DNA of 44,213 bases, from contig JAFQLS010000055.1 of assembly GCA_017396555.1 (NCBI GenBank), forward strand, positions 1-44,213, given 5' to 3'. Of this stretch, positions 1 to 9,414 are shown in pieces. The notes beneath the pieces were generated by a model that worked only from the letters and a program-made list of their open reading frames with translations, searched no databases and had not been told where the DNA came from. The DNA is from Lachnospiraceae bacterium. GTDB lineage: Bacteria > Bacillota > Clostridia > Lachnospirales > Lachnospiraceae. Every line of letters starts with the position of its first letter. Positions within the stretch are counted from its first letter, which is position 1. Both the position numbers and the translations under genes were made by a program.

Positions 1-1
1 G

Positions 2-502
2 GAGTGCTTTAATCCGGAATTACCAGATGATGATATAACCAGTGTGATGAAGGAATACATATCAGATTATAAGATAAATGTATTTGACATAGGAGATATG
101 TCACTTGAGGAGATAGAAGTATTTAAGAGTGACTTTAAAATGATAGCAGAACACTTTGTAAGACTTAGGAATAATGAGCAGGATTATGAACCTGATAAAA
201 GAAGTATTCAGCATGTAGACGAATTCCTAAAGCTTATGAATGTGCTGACAGGAGATGCAGAGTTTTTGGAACAGATGAATGTCTACAGTGATGAAGAAAA
301 GGAAGGTGGCGAAGTGGCTATGGATAGAATAATGGAATATAGATATAATAAAGGTGTTATGGCAGGTGAGACAAGAGGCGAGGATTTAATGTCTACATTG
401 ATTAATAAGTTATTGGAATCTAACAGAATGAAAGACTTAAAGAAAGTAACAAGTGACAAAGAATTAAGGGAACGATTATATAAGGAATATGGTATAAAGT
501 AG
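2..502 (+). CDS. Rpn/PD-(D/E)XK-type nuclease, C-terminal part (5' truncated by window edge)
   Basis: The reading frame is open from the first bases of the window to the TAG at 500-502, so this is the 3' end of a longer gene and the GTG/ATG at 44/47 should not be taken as the start. About 166 residues are visible. They are acidic and helical, and end in a segment (about residues 118-150 of the visible part, MEYRYNKG...GETRGEDLM...) that resembles the C-terminal tail of Lachnospiraceae Rpn-family recombination-promoting nucleases/putative transposases. The nuclease core would lie outside the window, so no catalytic residue can be checked. The family assignment rests on tail similarity alone. 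A fast-evolving selfish or defence-like gene would suit the unknown neighbour downstream. Alternative: an unrelated hypothetical protein. Confidence 0.5.
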   Translation, partial: ECFNPELPDDDITSVMKEYISDYKINVFDIGDMSLEEIEVFKSDFKMIAEHFVRLRNNEQDYEPDKRSIQHVDEFLKLMNVLTGDAEFLEQMNVYSDEEKEGGEVAMDRIMEYRYNKGVMAGETRGEDLMSTLINKLLESNRMKDLKKVTSDKELRERLYKEYGIK

Positions 503-537
503 TATACTGTAGAATGAGTTATTCAGGTTGCATAGTT

Positions 538-996
538 TTAAGGACCTGTTGAAGATAAAAATTTTCCATATTTATCATATTCCTTTGCATTCAGCTCTCT
601 AATAACGCACATAAAATCCTTCCTATAATCTTCAACCCAATCCATTTGTCCCATTAATATGCTCCTACATTTTGTTTTTAAACTTTTTTCATAAATTAAT
701 AGATAATCAATTAATTTATTTTCCAGATTCTTCGTTTCTTGCGTATTACACCTATCATCTTCATCAAGTTTCTTAATTACAAATCCTTGAATCCAATATT
801 TAATGATTTTATCATCTTCTTTTTTCATGAAATTCAAATCTACATAATCTCTATCCACAGACAATACAAAAGCATAGTTGTTTTTATAGAGTATTGATAC
901 CGTGGAATCCACTCTCATAAAATTAAAATTATACTGCCTTATTATTTCATCAAATATAACAGGAACCATATTATTAACTCTTACTAAAAATTCCAT
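538..996 (-). CDS. Hypothetical protein, 152 aa
   Basis: I do not recognise this protein. It is soluble, with no signal peptide or membrane segment. The N-terminal half alternates hydrophobic and polar residues, as in a beta-sheet (VDSTVSILYKNNYAFVLSVDRDYVDLNF). The C-terminal half is helical and charged. The ATG at 994-996 follows AGGAGAGG at about 5 nt, which supports this start, and a TATAAT-like box lies on the minus strand at 1016-1021. The gene is monocistronic and convergent with the nuclease-like gene to its left. Single small acidic proteins beside Rpn-like genes are often accessory or immunity-like, but nothing in the sequence proves such a role. Confidence 0.6.
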   Translation of the reverse strand: MEFLVRVNNMVPVIFDEIIRQYNFNFMRVDSTVSILYKNNYAFVLSVDRDYVDLNFMKKEDDKIIKYWIQGFVIKKLDEDDRCNTQETKNLENKLIDYLLIYEKSLKTKCRSILMGQMDWVEDYRKDFMCVIRELNAKEYDKYGKFLSSTGP

Positions 997-1060
997 AAAA
1001 CCTCTCCTATTTCTGATTATAAAATTTTTATCATTCCAACAGTCTAACCTGTATAAAGAA

Positions 1061-1090
1061 CGACCGCACGTTTTCGTGCGGCCGTTTATA
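1061..1090 (-). terminator. Rho-independent terminator of the Cro/CI regulator gene
   Basis: Arms 1061-1070 and 1075-1084 form a 10-bp GC-rich stem with one non-Watson-Crick pair and a TTTT loop. Read on the minus strand it is followed by TTCTTTATAC, directly downstream of the regulator gene at 1137-1463. A U-rich stretch on the other side (TTTATATT) may allow some plus-strand function. Confidence 0.7.
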
Positions 1091-1136
1091 TTAAAATGTA
1101 ACTTTTATTTCTAAACGATTATATAAAGCAAAAAGC

Positions 1137-1463
1137 TTATTCATACCAAACCTTAAGTGTATCAATAATCTTCTGCTTGTCACTATCATCAACCTTCTGA
1201 AGAAGTCTTGCAATCTCATTATCAAGAGCTGTGCTATGATAATCAGGATCAATATTTCCTACAAGGGCATCAAGAGAAGAATTGGTAAGTCTTGCATAAT
1301 AAATTAATACTCTGAGAGACATTGATATTCTTTCGTTCTCAACATTACTGATATAACCAGGTGTTACATTAAGTGCTTTAGCAACCTGATCCTGTGTAAG
1401 AGAGTGTGCCAAACGCAACTCCTTAACCTTTTTTCCAAGTGATAAATCGTCTTTTTCTAACAT
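1137..1463 (-). CDS. Cro/CI (XRE) family DNA-binding regulator, 108 aa
   Basis: Single-domain transcription regulator. The HTH covers about residues 11-66, with the pattern LTQDQVAKALNVTPGYISNVENERISMS typical of the XRE/Cro-CI fold. The C-terminal 40 residues are helical and end in a segment (DSDKQKIIDTLKVW) seen in many small clostridial XRE proteins. The ATG follows AAAGGAA at about 10 nt. It is transcribed from a convincing promoter at 1489-1517, divergent from galM, and has its own terminator, so it is a stand-alone gene. Its target is unknown. With only about 150 bp between its start and galM, regulation of galM or of itself is possible, but this is inference. Confidence 0.88.
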   Translation of the reverse strand: MLEKDDLSLGKKVKELRLAHSLTQDQVAKALNVTPGYISNVENERISMSLRVLIYYARLTNSSLDALVGNIDPDYHSTALDNEIARLLQKVDDSDKQKIIDTLKVWYE

Positions 1464-1488
1464 GTAATCACGTTCCTTTCATTATATA

Positions 1489-1517
1489 ACTATACATAAT
1501 ATACTATATATAGTCAA
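1489..1517 (-). promoter_or_regulatory. SigmaA-type promoter of the Cro/CI regulator gene
   Basis: On the minus strand TTGACT (plus 1512-1517) is followed after 17 bp by TATAGT (plus 1489-1494). Five of six bases match consensus in the -35, four to five in the -10, with ideal spacing, 26 bp upstream of the start codon. Confidence 0.7.
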
Positions 1518-1609
1518 CAAAAGCAAGCCTTTTTAAAAAAAACCTTTTACTTTATAGAATAATGTATTAAACTATAATAAAAGTAGTAAAATGCGCAGGA
1601 GGCGTCAGA

Positions 1610-2659
1610 TTGATAGAAGTAAAATCATTTGGTATCACTAGAAATGGTGATGAGACACAATTATATACATATACAGATAATAGTGGCGTGAAATTCAGCG
1701 TTACTAATTATGGTGCAAGCCTTGTATCGTTAATTGTTCCGGATAGGACGGGCAAGCTGCTGGATGTTGTTCTTGGATATGACGGAGTTGAAGGCTATGA
1801 GAGACAGTTTCAGTGTGTAGGCTCCGTAATTGGCAGATGTGCGAACAGAATTGAGCGTGGAAGATTTAACATAGATGGTGAAAAATATAAGGTAACCAAG
1901 AACTTTGGACCTCATCATATTCATGGAGGCTACAAGGGATTTCATAGAAATATATGGACGTTTAAAGAGCTCGATAATGGGATGGAATTTTCATATATAA
2001 GTCAGGATGGAGAAGAAGGCTATCCGGGAATGCTTAATATATCAATTAAATATATAATAGAGAATGGGAATACACTTGTTCTGGAATATGATGGAATAAG
2101 TGATAAGGATACTATTTGCAATATAACAAGCCATGCTTATTTTAATCTTAATGGGTATAATAGCGGAAATGTATATAGTCATTTTATGCAGATAAATTCA
2201 GATGAATATGCAGAGGCAAATAAATATGCATTTCCTAATGGCAAGTTAGTTGCTGTTGCAGGAACTCCAATGGATTTTAGAACTCCCAAGATGATTGGTA
2301 CAGATATAGATAGTAGTTTTAAGCAGATTAAATGGAATAATGGTTATGATACTAACTATGCTATAAAAGAATATGATGGAAGTGATATTCCGCAATTTTG
2401 TGCCTGCACATATTCAGAAAATAGTGGTATAAAAATGACTACAAAGACTACGATGCCAGGGGTACAGTTCTATACAGGTAATTGTCTTACAGGTGCTTAT
2501 GTAGGAAAAAATGGTCATATAATGAAAAATCATGATGGCTTTTGTCTTGAAACTCAGTACTATCCAAATGCTATGGCACATGACAACTTTATTAAGCCTA
2601 TTCTGAGGGCAGGAGAAAGATATCATCATATAACAAGATATGAATTTAGTACTATTTAA
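1610..2659 (+). CDS. galM: Aldose 1-epimerase (galactose mutarotase)
   Basis: Cytoplasmic enzyme that interconverts alpha and beta anomers of galactose/glucose, feeding the Leloir pathway. The 349-residue length is normal for the family. Expected catalytic positions are visible: H105 in PHHIHGG, H175 in the SHAYFNLNG motif, and the general base E314 in LETQYYPN. The start is TTG at 1610, preceded by AGGAGG at 1597-1602 with 7-nt spacing, which decides the start in the absence of a nearby in-frame ATG. A TATAAT box at 1573-1578 is a possible -10 element with a weak -35. No other galactose gene is adjacent. dacF follows after 26 bp and may be cotranscribed. Confidence 0.95.
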   Translation: MIEVKSFGITRNGDETQLYTYTDNSGVKFSVTNYGASLVSLIVPDRTGKLLDVVLGYDGVEGYERQFQCVGSVIGRCANRIERGRFNIDGEKYKVTKNFGPHHIHGGYKGFHRNIWTFKELDNGMEFSYISQDGEEGYPGMLNISIKYIIENGNTLVLEYDGISDKDTICNITSHAYFNLNGYNSGNVYSHFMQINSDEYAEANKYAFPNGKLVAVAGTPMDFRTPKMIGTDIDSSFKQIKWNNGYDTNYAIKEYDGSDIPQFCACTYSENSGIKMTTKTTMPGVQFYTGNCLTGAYVGKNGHIMKNHDGFCLETQYYPNAMAHDNFIKPILRAGERYHHITRYEFSTI

Positions 2660-2685
2660 AAGATACTTTAGAATGAGAGGAAAAT

Positions 2686-4191
2686 ATGAAAAAAGTAATT
2701 GGATATTTATTATCGTTAATTTTATTTATATGTTGCTTAAGCTGCGATACATTGCAGGTATATGCGGTAACAACGCTTGATAAAACCGCAGAGCCACCGG
2801 AAATATTTGCTGAAGCAGGAGTTTTGATAGAGGCATCTTCGGGAACTGTGTTATATAACAAAAAAATGGAAGATAAGATGTATCCTGCGAGTATAACTAA
2901 GATTTTGACAACTTTAATAACTCTTGAGGAAGCATCTCTAAGTGAGACAGTTACATTCAGCCATTATGATGTTTTTACTCTTGAGCCCGGAGCAGCACAT
3001 ATTGGTATGAAGGAAAATGAGCAAATATCAGTTAAGGATGCATTATATGGTGTAATGCTGGATTCAGCAAATGAATGTGCAAATGCTGTTGCAGAGCATG
3101 TTGGCAAGAAAACAGATGAGTATGCTGCAAAGATAGCTGAGCTAAAGAATAATGGCGAAACATATGATGAGTCAGAAGTAGCGATACAGTGTTTTACAGA
3201 TATGATGAATGCAAGAGCAAAAGAAGCAGGTGCAAAAAAAAGTAATTTTGTTAATCCTCATGGACTGTTTAATGAAAATCACTATACAACCTGTTATGAC
3301 ATGGCAATGATAGCAAGGGAGGCAATAAAGAACTCTAATTTCTTAAAGATAGAATCTAATACACGTTATACAATTGGAAAAACTAATTTAACTGATGAGG
3401 AGAGATATTGTAAGAATCGTCACGCAATGATGCGCGAGGATGAAGATGTGTATTATGAGGGAATTATAGCGGGTAAGACAGGATATGTTGATCAATCAGG
3501 AAATACACTTGTTACTGTTGCAAAAAGGGATGATATAACACTTATTTCTGTAGTAATGAAGTCTAATACATACAATGTATATAACGATACTAAGTTGTTA
3601 TTGGATTATGGATTTAACAATTATGAGTGCGTAAATATTGCACAAAATGAAACAAAGTTTTCATTATCAAACGATGGATTTTTCAGCTCAATAGGCTCTA
3701 TTTTTACAGAGGATACAGCCATACTTAAAATAAATCCGACAGGATATGTGGTACTTCCAAAGGGAGAAGATTTTTCTAAACTAACATCAGATATTATATT
3801 TGATCAGGAAAAGAAAGGTGGAAGCGAATCTGTTGCTACCATTAACTATTATTTAGACAAGCAGCTGGTTGGAAGTACGACACTTGATGTGGTGCAACAA
3901 AAGACCGAAGGTGGATTTGAATTTGGTCCGTCTAAGACTACAGAGAGTAAAGAAGAAAAGGAAGAAAGTAAGAAGTTAAAAATAGATGTCAGAATAATAT
4001 TTGCTGTTTTGATAATAGCCTTTCTCATATTTATTACTATTAAGTATATGAGATATTTGAAGAAACATGGAAAGAGCAGAAGACACATAAGACGCCAACG
4101 ATATGGAAGAAGTACGAGACGTTCTCATAGAAGCGAGTCAAAGACAAGATATAAAAAGAATATCCATAGAAGACACAGACACCGTTATTAA
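2686..4191 (+). CDS. dacF: D-alanyl-D-alanine carboxypeptidase (DacF/PBP5 type, serine peptidase S11) with very basic C-terminal tail
   Basis: Penicillin-binding protein that trims the terminal D-Ala from peptidoglycan stem peptides outside the membrane. It has a signal peptide (about residues 1-27) and the three S11 motifs: S69-I-T-K72 (nucleophile and base), S127-A-N129 and K264-T-G266. A long C-terminal region ends in one membrane segment (about 437-460). This is followed by about 40 residues very rich in Arg, His and Lys, which would lie in the cytoplasm. Most homologues end in a short amphipathic anchor, so a true transmembrane segment plus a basic tail is unusual. The ATG follows AGAGGAAA. 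The gene starts 26 bp after galM and its stop codon lies inside the terminator hairpin. Confidence 0.93.
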   Translation: MKKVIGYLLSLILFICCLSCDTLQVYAVTTLDKTAEPPEIFAEAGVLIEASSGTVLYNKKMEDKMYPASITKILTTLITLEEASLSETVTFSHYDVFTLEPGAAHIGMKENEQISVKDALYGVMLDSANECANAVAEHVGKKTDEYAAKIAELKNNGETYDESEVAIQCFTDMMNARAKEAGAKKSNFVNPHGLFNENHYTTCYDMAMIAREAIKNSNFLKIESNTRYTIGKTNLTDEERYCKNRHAMMREDEDVYYEGIIAGKTGYVDQSGNTLVTVAKRDDITLISVVMKSNTYNVYNDTKLLLDYGFNNYECVNIAQNETKFSLSNDGFFSSIGSIFTEDTAILKINPTGYVVLPKGEDFSKLTSDIIFDQEKKGGSESVATINYYLDKQLVGSTTLDVVQQKTEGGFEFGPSKTTESKEEKEESKKLKIDVRIIFAVLIIAFLIFITIKYMRYLKKHGKSRRHIRRQRYGRSTRRSHRSESKTRYKKNIHRRHRHRY

Positions 4192-4211
4192 AGCGGTGTC
4201 TTATCTTTTAT
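4178..4211 (+). terminator. Rho-independent terminator overlapping the dacF stop codon
   Basis: Arms GACACCG (4178-4184) and CGGTGTC (4194-4200) surround a 9-nt loop that contains the TAA of dacF, followed by TTATCTTTTAT. It separates dacF from the convergent V-ATPase operon. Confidence 0.7.
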
Positions 4212-4220
4212 AGATATTCT

Positions 4221-4838
4221 TTATCCGTGTTGTTTTTTTATTACTTTAAGTCTGCTGAATTCTTCACGTTCTTTTTCTTCAAGAGCATTAGTAATGCTTT
4301 TAACCATTTCTGTATACATTGGTATGGTTATATTTTGCAGGGCATTAGCTCGTTTCTGCGTTTTATTAATATTATTTGCAAGACGGTATGCAGAGTTCTC
4401 AACCATGGAAAGCTTAATGGATAAGTCCTTAACCTTGAGAAAATTCATTCGTGCTTTATCAATGGATTCCTTGGTGCTATAGAAACCATAAGATGGAAGG
4501 GATGAATTTACTGAATTATATTCAACTAAAGGAATTTCTGCGCCCATTATACTACGGGTTTTAATTGTAATCGAATCCTCAATTGGAGTGGCATGCGCAA
4601 ATGAATCCACAACATCAATGCCCATCTCAATATTAGCCTGCTGTAAAGCAGCATAGGCACTCGTAAAGTATTCATCAATCTGGCTCTGTATATCTTTTGC
4701 CTCTTCAATAAGGTTCATTAATTCTCTAATAAGAATATTTCGCTTTTTATCCATAAGCTCATAGCCTTGCTTTGCAAGAGCAAGGGAATTTTTGGCTGCT
4801 ATTAAATTTCCTTTTGTGGGAAACGTATTTGGGTTCAT
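4221..4838 (-). CDS. ntpD: V-type ATPase subunit D (central stalk)
   Basis: Rotor-axle subunit of the V1 head, linking the A3B3 hexamer to the membrane ring. The 205-residue length is typical. The N-terminus (NPNTFPTKGNLIAAKNSLALAKQGYELMDKKRN) is the conserved D-subunit helix, and the C-terminus forms the second long coiled-coil helix (NKTQKRANALQNITIPMY). It is the last gene of the operon, 10 bp after subunit B. No clear terminator of its own is seen beyond the hairpin it shares with dacF, whose minus-strand side lacks a U-run. Confidence 0.95.
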   Translation of the reverse strand: MNPNTFPTKGNLIAAKNSLALAKQGYELMDKKRNILIRELMNLIEEAKDIQSQIDEYFTSAYAALQQANIEMGIDVVDSFAHATPIEDSITIKTRSIMGAEIPLVEYNSVNSSLPSYGFYSTKESIDKARMNFLKVKDLSIKLSMVENSAYRLANNINKTQKRANALQNITIPMYTEMVKSITNALEEKEREEFSRLKVIKKQHG

Positions 4839-4848
4839 AGCTACCTCC

Positions 4849-6258
4849 CTATAAATCTACATTTATGTCGTCGTGCTTTCTATCGTAAAATTCATCAATA
4901 ATTTTTGTATCAATTCTGTCAAGGTCTTCTTTTGGTAAAATGTGTAGAAGCTTCCAGCCTAAATCAAGAGTATTAACGATATCTCTGTTATCTGATTCGG
5001 ATTGTCCGACAAATTCGCTTTCAAAAGCTTTACCAAATTCAAGATACTTTTTATCTGTGTAGGAAAGTTCATCTTCGCCAATAACTGAGGCAAGTGCTCT
5101 GACCTCACCAACCTTTGCATAGGATGAAAATAACTGGTTGGCAACCGCCTGATGATCAATTCGGGTATAACCTTCACCAATACCATCCTTCATAAGTCGG
5201 GAAAGAGAAGGTAAAACATTTATTGGAGGATATATAGACTGTCCATGTAATGTACGGTCAAGAACAATCTGTCCCTCTGTAATATATCCTGTCAGGTCAG
5301 GGATTGGATGAGTTATATCATCATTTGGCATAGTTAATATTGGTATCTGTGTTACAGAACCAGTAGAGCCGTGAACAATTCCTGCTCGTTCATATATAGT
5401 TGCAAGTTCGCTGTATAAATAACCAGGGTAGCCTTTTCTTGAAGGGATTTCACCTTTAGAAGAGGAAACCTCTCTCATAGCTTCTGCATAAGAAGTCATA
5501 TCAGTAAGTATAACGAGAACCTGTTTGTTTTCCTCAAAAGCAAGATATTCAGCAGCAGTGAGTGCAACCTTAGGTGTTACCAATCTTTCTACGACAGGGT
5601 CGCTTACAAGGTTTAAGAACATTACAACGTGGTCGGATACACCGCTTTCTGCAAATGTTGTCTTGAAAAATTCTGCAACGTCGTATTTTACTCCCATAGC
5701 AGCAAATACAATAATCAACTCATCGGAGTCGGAGTCACTAAGTGATGCCTGCTTAACAATCTGGGCTGCAAGTCTGTCATGTGGCAGACCGTTTCCGGAG
5801 AAAATAGGTAATTTCTGTCCCCTGATAAGTGTTGTAAGTCCGTCAATTGCAGAAATACCGGTTCTTATATAGTTTCTGGGATATTCTCTTGATACCGGGT
5901 TAAGAGGCTTACCATTAACGTCTCTTCTTATATTAGAATGAATTGGTTTCATGCCATCTATAGGACGACCAAGACCATCGAAAGTTCTTCCGAGTAAATC
6001 AAGAGAAAGGGAAATCTCAAGAGGGTGTCCGGTGAGTCTTGTATGTGTATTTACAAGGGACATATTTTCGGAGCCTTCAAATACCTGAATAATTGCTTTA
6101 TCGTCGTATATTTCTATTATTCTTCCAAGCTTTTTTTCCTTAATTCCCTGATTTTCAATAGTAAATTCAACTATTTCATCAAAGGCGGCGTCCTGAACAC
6201 CTTCTAAGGCGATAAGAGGACCATTTATTGAACTAAGACCTAAATATTCTATTGCCAT
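4849..6258 (-). CDS. ntpB: V-type ATPase subunit B (non-catalytic)
   Basis: Non-catalytic partner of subunit A in the A3B3 head of the rotary ATPase. The 469-residue length matches the family. The nucleotide-binding fold is recognisable ([19 protein letters not shown]), but the P-loop is replaced by FSGNGLPHD at about residues 153-161, as expected for B subunits. Strongly conserved blocks include [17 protein letters not shown] and the [12 protein letters not shown] segment. It sits 17 bp after subunit A and 10 bp before subunit D. Confidence 0.97.
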   Translation of the reverse strand: MAIEYLGLSSINGPLIALEGVQDAAFDEIVEFTIENQGIKEKKLGRIIEIYDDKAIIQVFEGSENMSLVNTHTRLTGHPLEISLSLDLLGRTFDGLGRPIDGMKPIHSNIRRDVNGKPLNPVSREYPRNYIRTGISAIDGLTTLIRGQKLPIFSGNGLPHDRLAAQIVKQASLSDSDSDELIIVFAAMGVKYDVAEFFKTTFAESGVSDHVVMFLNLVSDPVVERLVTPKVALTAAEYLAFEENKQVLVILTDMTSYAEAMREVSSSKGEIPSRKGYPGYLYSELATIYERAGIVHGSTGSVTQIPILTMPNDDITHPIPDLTGYITEGQIVLDRTLHGQSIYPPINVLPSLSRLMKDGIGEGYTRIDHQAVANQLFSSYAKVGEVRALASVIGEDELSYTDKKYLEFGKAFESEFVGQSESDNRDIVNTLDLGWKLLHILPKEDLDRIDTKIIDEFYDRKHDDINVDL

Positions 6259-6275
6259 ATTAATAGCCCACCTTT

Positions 6276-8048
6276 CTACGCATTTTTCTTGATGACTTCT
6301 TCATAAAAGTTATCAATATAAGTTTTATAGTTACTAAATAATTCCAAATGATCATTTGGTATATCGTATTTCATAGATATAACCTTTTCAAAAATATCAA
6401 ATTCTTTAAGAATAGACATTGGCATACCGAGTGCGATTAATGCCTTCGCTTTTGTATTTAAATATAAAATGACCTCCATCATAAGAAGCTGTTTCTTGAG
6501 AGATACACAGGTATCGTCCTTATGAAATGCATTTTGTTGGAGAAATCCCAGACGAATAACTCTTGCTATTTCAAGAGTGAGCTTCTGATCGTCAGGAAGT
6601 ACGTCATTACCAATTAATTTTACAATTTCAACAAGACTGCTTTCCTGATTAAGAATAGCTAAAATCTGATTTCTGTATGAAACAAAATTTGAGTCAACAT
6701 GTTTGTTGTACCATGGTGCTAAATCATTCATATATTCGCTATAACTGGTAAGCCAATGAATAGCAGGGAAATGTCTTGCGTAAGCAAGGGACTTATCAAG
6801 TCCCCAGAAGCATCTGACAAAACGTTTGGTGTTTTGTGTAACCGGTTCTGAAAAATCTCCGCCTTGTGGAGAAACAGCACCAATTATTGATACAGATGCA
6901 GGAAGTCCGTTTAGAGTTTCAACATATCCTGCTCTTTCATAAAAAGCGGATAATCTGCTTGCAAGATATGCAGGGAAACCTTCTTCTGCCGGCATTTCTT
7001 CCAGTCGACCGGAAAGCTCTCTAAGAGCTTCTGCCCAACGTGATGTTGAGTCTGCCATAATTGCAACGTGATATCCCATATCCCTGTAATATTCTGCGAG
7101 GGTAATACCGGTATAAATACTTGCCTCTCTTGCTGCAACAGGCATATTTGAGGTGTTGGCAATAAGTGTTGTTCTTGCCATAAGAGGATTGCCCGACTTA
7201 GGGTCTACAAGCTTTGAAAAATCCTCAAGAACCTGAGTCATTTCGTTTCCTCTTTCACCGCAACCAATATATACAATAATATCTGCATCAGACCATTTAG
7301 CAATCTGGTGCTGGGTCATAGTCTTACCAGTTCCAAATCCTCCGGGAACGGCAGCAGTTCCACCTTTAGCAATTGGAAATAATGTATCTAATATTCTTTG
7401 TCCTGTAACCAATGGTTTGCTTGCAGGAAATCTCTTGCTTATTGGACGTGGAACTCGTATAGGCCATTTTTGTGCAAGTGTAACATTATATTCTAAGCCG
7501 TTCTTAAGTTCAAGTACGGCAATAGTATCATTGATAGTATATTTTCCATCAGGAGCCACTGATTTTACAACACCTTCAATATGAGGGGAAAGCATTGATT
7601 TGTGTACAATAGCTGAGGTTTCAGGAACTTCAGCGACAATGGTTCCGCCATAAATAGTTTGCCCCTCTGAGATAGTCATATGTACATCCCATTTTTTTTG
7701 TGTATCAAGTGAGTCAACGGATACGCCTCGATTTATGAATATGCCGGATTGCTCGGCAATTGAAGAAAGAGGTCTTTCGATTCCGTCAAAAATGTTATCC
7801 AAAATACCAGGTGCAAGTGTTACAAATATAGCACTGCCGGTAGAGTAGACAAGTTCACCCGGTTTTAAGCCGGAGGTTTCCTCATAAACCTGTATGGTAG
7901 TCTGTTCTGAGCTAAGGGCAATAACTTCGCCTACAAGCTTCTCTTCTCCTACATATACCATTTCTCCCATTTTAAAAGAGGTCTTTCCATTGATATATAT
8001 GACAGGACCGTTAATACCAAATATTTTTTCTGAATATGAAGTTTCCAT
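6276..8048 (-). CDS. ntpA: V-type ATPase subunit A (catalytic)
   Basis: Catalytic subunit that binds and hydrolyses (or makes) ATP in the V1 head. The 590 residues include the barrel domain, the A-type non-homologous region (about 110-190) and the Walker A loop G236-GFGTGKT243 with K242. The loop is followed by CGERGNEM with the catalytic E265. The P-loop reads GGFGTGKT, where many bacterial and archaeal A subunits have GPFGxGKT; from memory the former is common in clostridial enzymes. The start ATG (8046-8048) has an AGGAGG-like site, and subunit E ends 10 bp upstream. Confidence 0.97.
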   Translation of the reverse strand: METSYSEKIFGINGPVIYINGKTSFKMGEMVYVGEEKLVGEVIALSSEQTTIQVYEETSGLKPGELVYSTGSAIFVTLAPGILDNIFDGIERPLSSIAEQSGIFINRGVSVDSLDTQKKWDVHMTISEGQTIYGGTIVAEVPETSAIVHKSMLSPHIEGVVKSVAPDGKYTINDTIAVLELKNGLEYNVTLAQKWPIRVPRPISKRFPASKPLVTGQRILDTLFPIAKGGTAAVPGGFGTGKTMTQHQIAKWSDADIIVYIGCGERGNEMTQVLEDFSKLVDPKSGNPLMARTTLIANTSNMPVAAREASIYTGITLAEYYRDMGYHVAIMADSTSRWAEALRELSGRLEEMPAEEGFPAYLASRLSAFYERAGYVETLNGLPASVSIIGAVSPQGGDFSEPVTQNTKRFVRCFWGLDKSLAYARHFPAIHWLTSYSEYMNDLAPWYNKHVDSNFVSYRNQILAILNQESSLVEIVKLIGNDVLPDDQKLTLEIARVIRLGFLQQNAFHKDDTCVSLKKQLLMMEVILYLNTKAKALIALGMPMSILKEFDIFEKVISMKYDIPNDHLELFSNYKTYIDNFYEEVIKKNA

Positions 8049-8058
8049 GGTAGTCCTC

Positions 8059-8631
8059 CTACAAACTAATTACAAAATTTTCCTTTTTTAATTCTAGTTT
8101 TGATTCAAAAGAATTATCAATAATAATATTTTTGGAAGGAATAATTGCTTTCATTCCGCCCATAAATGACTGTTTATCTGCTTTAATCTGAACTCCGGTT
8201 TCTTTAGTTAAGTACTCCAGTTTATCAGAATCTTTAGGATCAATAAATATTTCGATTTCATTATCTCCGGCAATATGAAGAGAATCTTTAATATATTTAA
8301 CTAACAATTTATTATAGTCGTCAGTTTTTTTGTATTTTTCAAGAGCTTCAACGACCTCAGAAAATAATCTTTCCTTTAACTCTTCCTGTTTGTTTGTTAA
8401 TTGACGTCGTATATCATTCTGCTGTTTTGAAAAATCCTTGTATAAATTACGCTTCATAGCAGTTTTTTCGGTACGCATATATGTTTCCGCCAACACAAGT
8501 GCTTCGGCCTTGTGGTGTTCAAATGCTTTATCTATGCCGGCTTTGTATTCGTTAAACATTATCTGACTTTTTTCATAAGAGTCATTGACAGAAACTTTCA
8601 TAAAATAGTCAAGCTTTTCTTCAATCGTCAT
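8059..8631 (-). CDS. ntpE: V-type ATPase subunit E (peripheral stalk)
   Basis: Peripheral stalk subunit that, paired with the small G/H-type subunit encoded at the operon start, holds the head against rotation. It has 190 residues, a long charged N-terminal helix (about 1-110) and a small alpha/beta C-terminal domain (DNEIEIFIDPKDSDKLEYL...GGMKAIIPSKNIIIDNSFESKLE), the arrangement expected of subunit E. Residue identity in this family is low, so operon position adds much of the confidence. It lies between subunit F (22 bp) and subunit A (10 bp). Confidence 0.9.
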   Translation of the reverse strand: MTIEEKLDYFMKVSVNDSYEKSQIMFNEYKAGIDKAFEHHKAEALVLAETYMRTEKTAMKRNLYKDFSKQQNDIRRQLTNKQEELKERLFSEVVEALEKYKKTDDYNKLLVKYIKDSLHIAGDNEIEIFIDPKDSDKLEYLTKETGVQIKADKQSFMGGMKAIIPSKNIIIDNSFESKLELKKENFVISL

Positions 8632-8653
8632 GAAAACATCACCTTTCTGAAAT

Positions 8654-8962
8654 CTATAATTTTAAACCAATCGCCTCATTAACGTATGATGTAATAAAAT
8701 CAGGTTTACGTCCTGTACCATGTCTATCAGGAACTTCTACTATAAGAGGTAAACGATGGTTTAGCTTGATGTCATTAATAATATCGGGAAACTCATGGCT
8801 GAGCTTCTCGGTTATTAACAAAATGCCAATTTCCGGAGTGATTAAAACAGTTTCCAGGGCATTTCTAAGTTCCTCTTTTTCGTGAACAACTACACCGGGG
8901 ATTCCAGCAAGCCTCATTCCCGTATGTGTATCCACGTTATCGCTTATAAGATATATTTGCAT
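8654..8962 (-). CDS. ntpG: V-type ATPase subunit F (central stalk)
   Basis: Small central-stalk subunit that binds subunit D. It has 102 residues with the typical opening of a short beta-strand followed by DNVDTHTGMRLAGIPGVVV, then EIGILLITEKLSHEFPDII and LPLIVEVPDRHGTG, all hallmarks of the F subunit. The gene follows subunit K with one base between stop and start, suggesting translational coupling. It is named ntpG in Enterococcus hirae and atpF in archaea. Confidence 0.93.
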   Translation of the reverse strand: MQIYLISDNVDTHTGMRLAGIPGVVVHEKEELRNALETVLITPEIGILLITEKLSHEFPDIINDIKLNHRLPLIVEVPDRHGTGRKPDFITSYVNEAIGLKL

Positions 8963-8963
8963 A

Positions 8964-9395
8964 TTATAGTTTACCTAATATCATGAAGGAAATAATTAAT
9001 CCGTATAAGCACACACCTTCAGCAAGACCAACGAAGATAAGTGATTTACCGAGAATACTTCCATCTTCACTAATAGCACCAAGAGCAGCACTTGCAGCGC
9101 TCGCAACTGCAATACCACCACCAATACACGATGCACCGGTAGAAAGGGCTGCAGCGAGGTAGCCTAAACCAGTAGAAATACCACCGCTTGAAACAACAGC
9201 CTCAGCGGCTTGTGCATTAGTTGTAAAAATAAATATCTGACCAATAATTAAAATTGTAAAAAAGCTAATTACGTTAAAAGCAAGAGATTTCTTATATCTG
9301 CCTCTGCTTCTTTCTCCGAAATAAAAAGCACCAAAAGGAATAACGATACTAAGTAAAAGTGCAACAACAAGTGTAATTTGAATAATTAATGTCAT
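8964..9395 (-). CDS. ntpK: V-type ATPase proteolipid subunit K (c ring)
   Basis: Membrane rotor subunit that carries the transported ion. The 143 residues form four predicted membrane helices (about 3-24, 39-60, 75-105 and 113-141). Only the C-terminal hairpin looks like a classical proteolipid: a Gly/Ala-rich helix (GASCIGGGIAVASAASAALGAI) followed by a helix with one carboxylate, GLAEGVCLYG (Glu at about 126). The N-terminal hairpin has no Gly-rich pattern, carries the basic loop GERSRGRYKK and lacks an ion-binding carboxylate in a helix. One ion site per four-helix subunit is thus predicted, as in other V-type K subunits. Ion choice (H+ or Na+) cannot be read safely. Confidence 0.93.
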   Translation of the reverse strand: MTLIIQITLVVALLLSIVIPFGAFYFGERSRGRYKKSLAFNVISFFTILIIGQIFIFTTNAQAAEAVVSSGGISTGLGYLAAALSTGASCIGGGIAVASAASAALGAISEDGSILGKSLIFVGLAEGVCLYGLIISFMILGKL

Positions 9396-9414
9396 AATTA
9401 TGACCTCCTAAAAT

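Noticed and set aside
902-1114. Plus-strand reading frame of 70 codons opposite the hypothetical gene
   Set aside because: No ribosome site; it lies antisense to a gene with AGGAGAGG and runs through the regulator's terminator hairpin.
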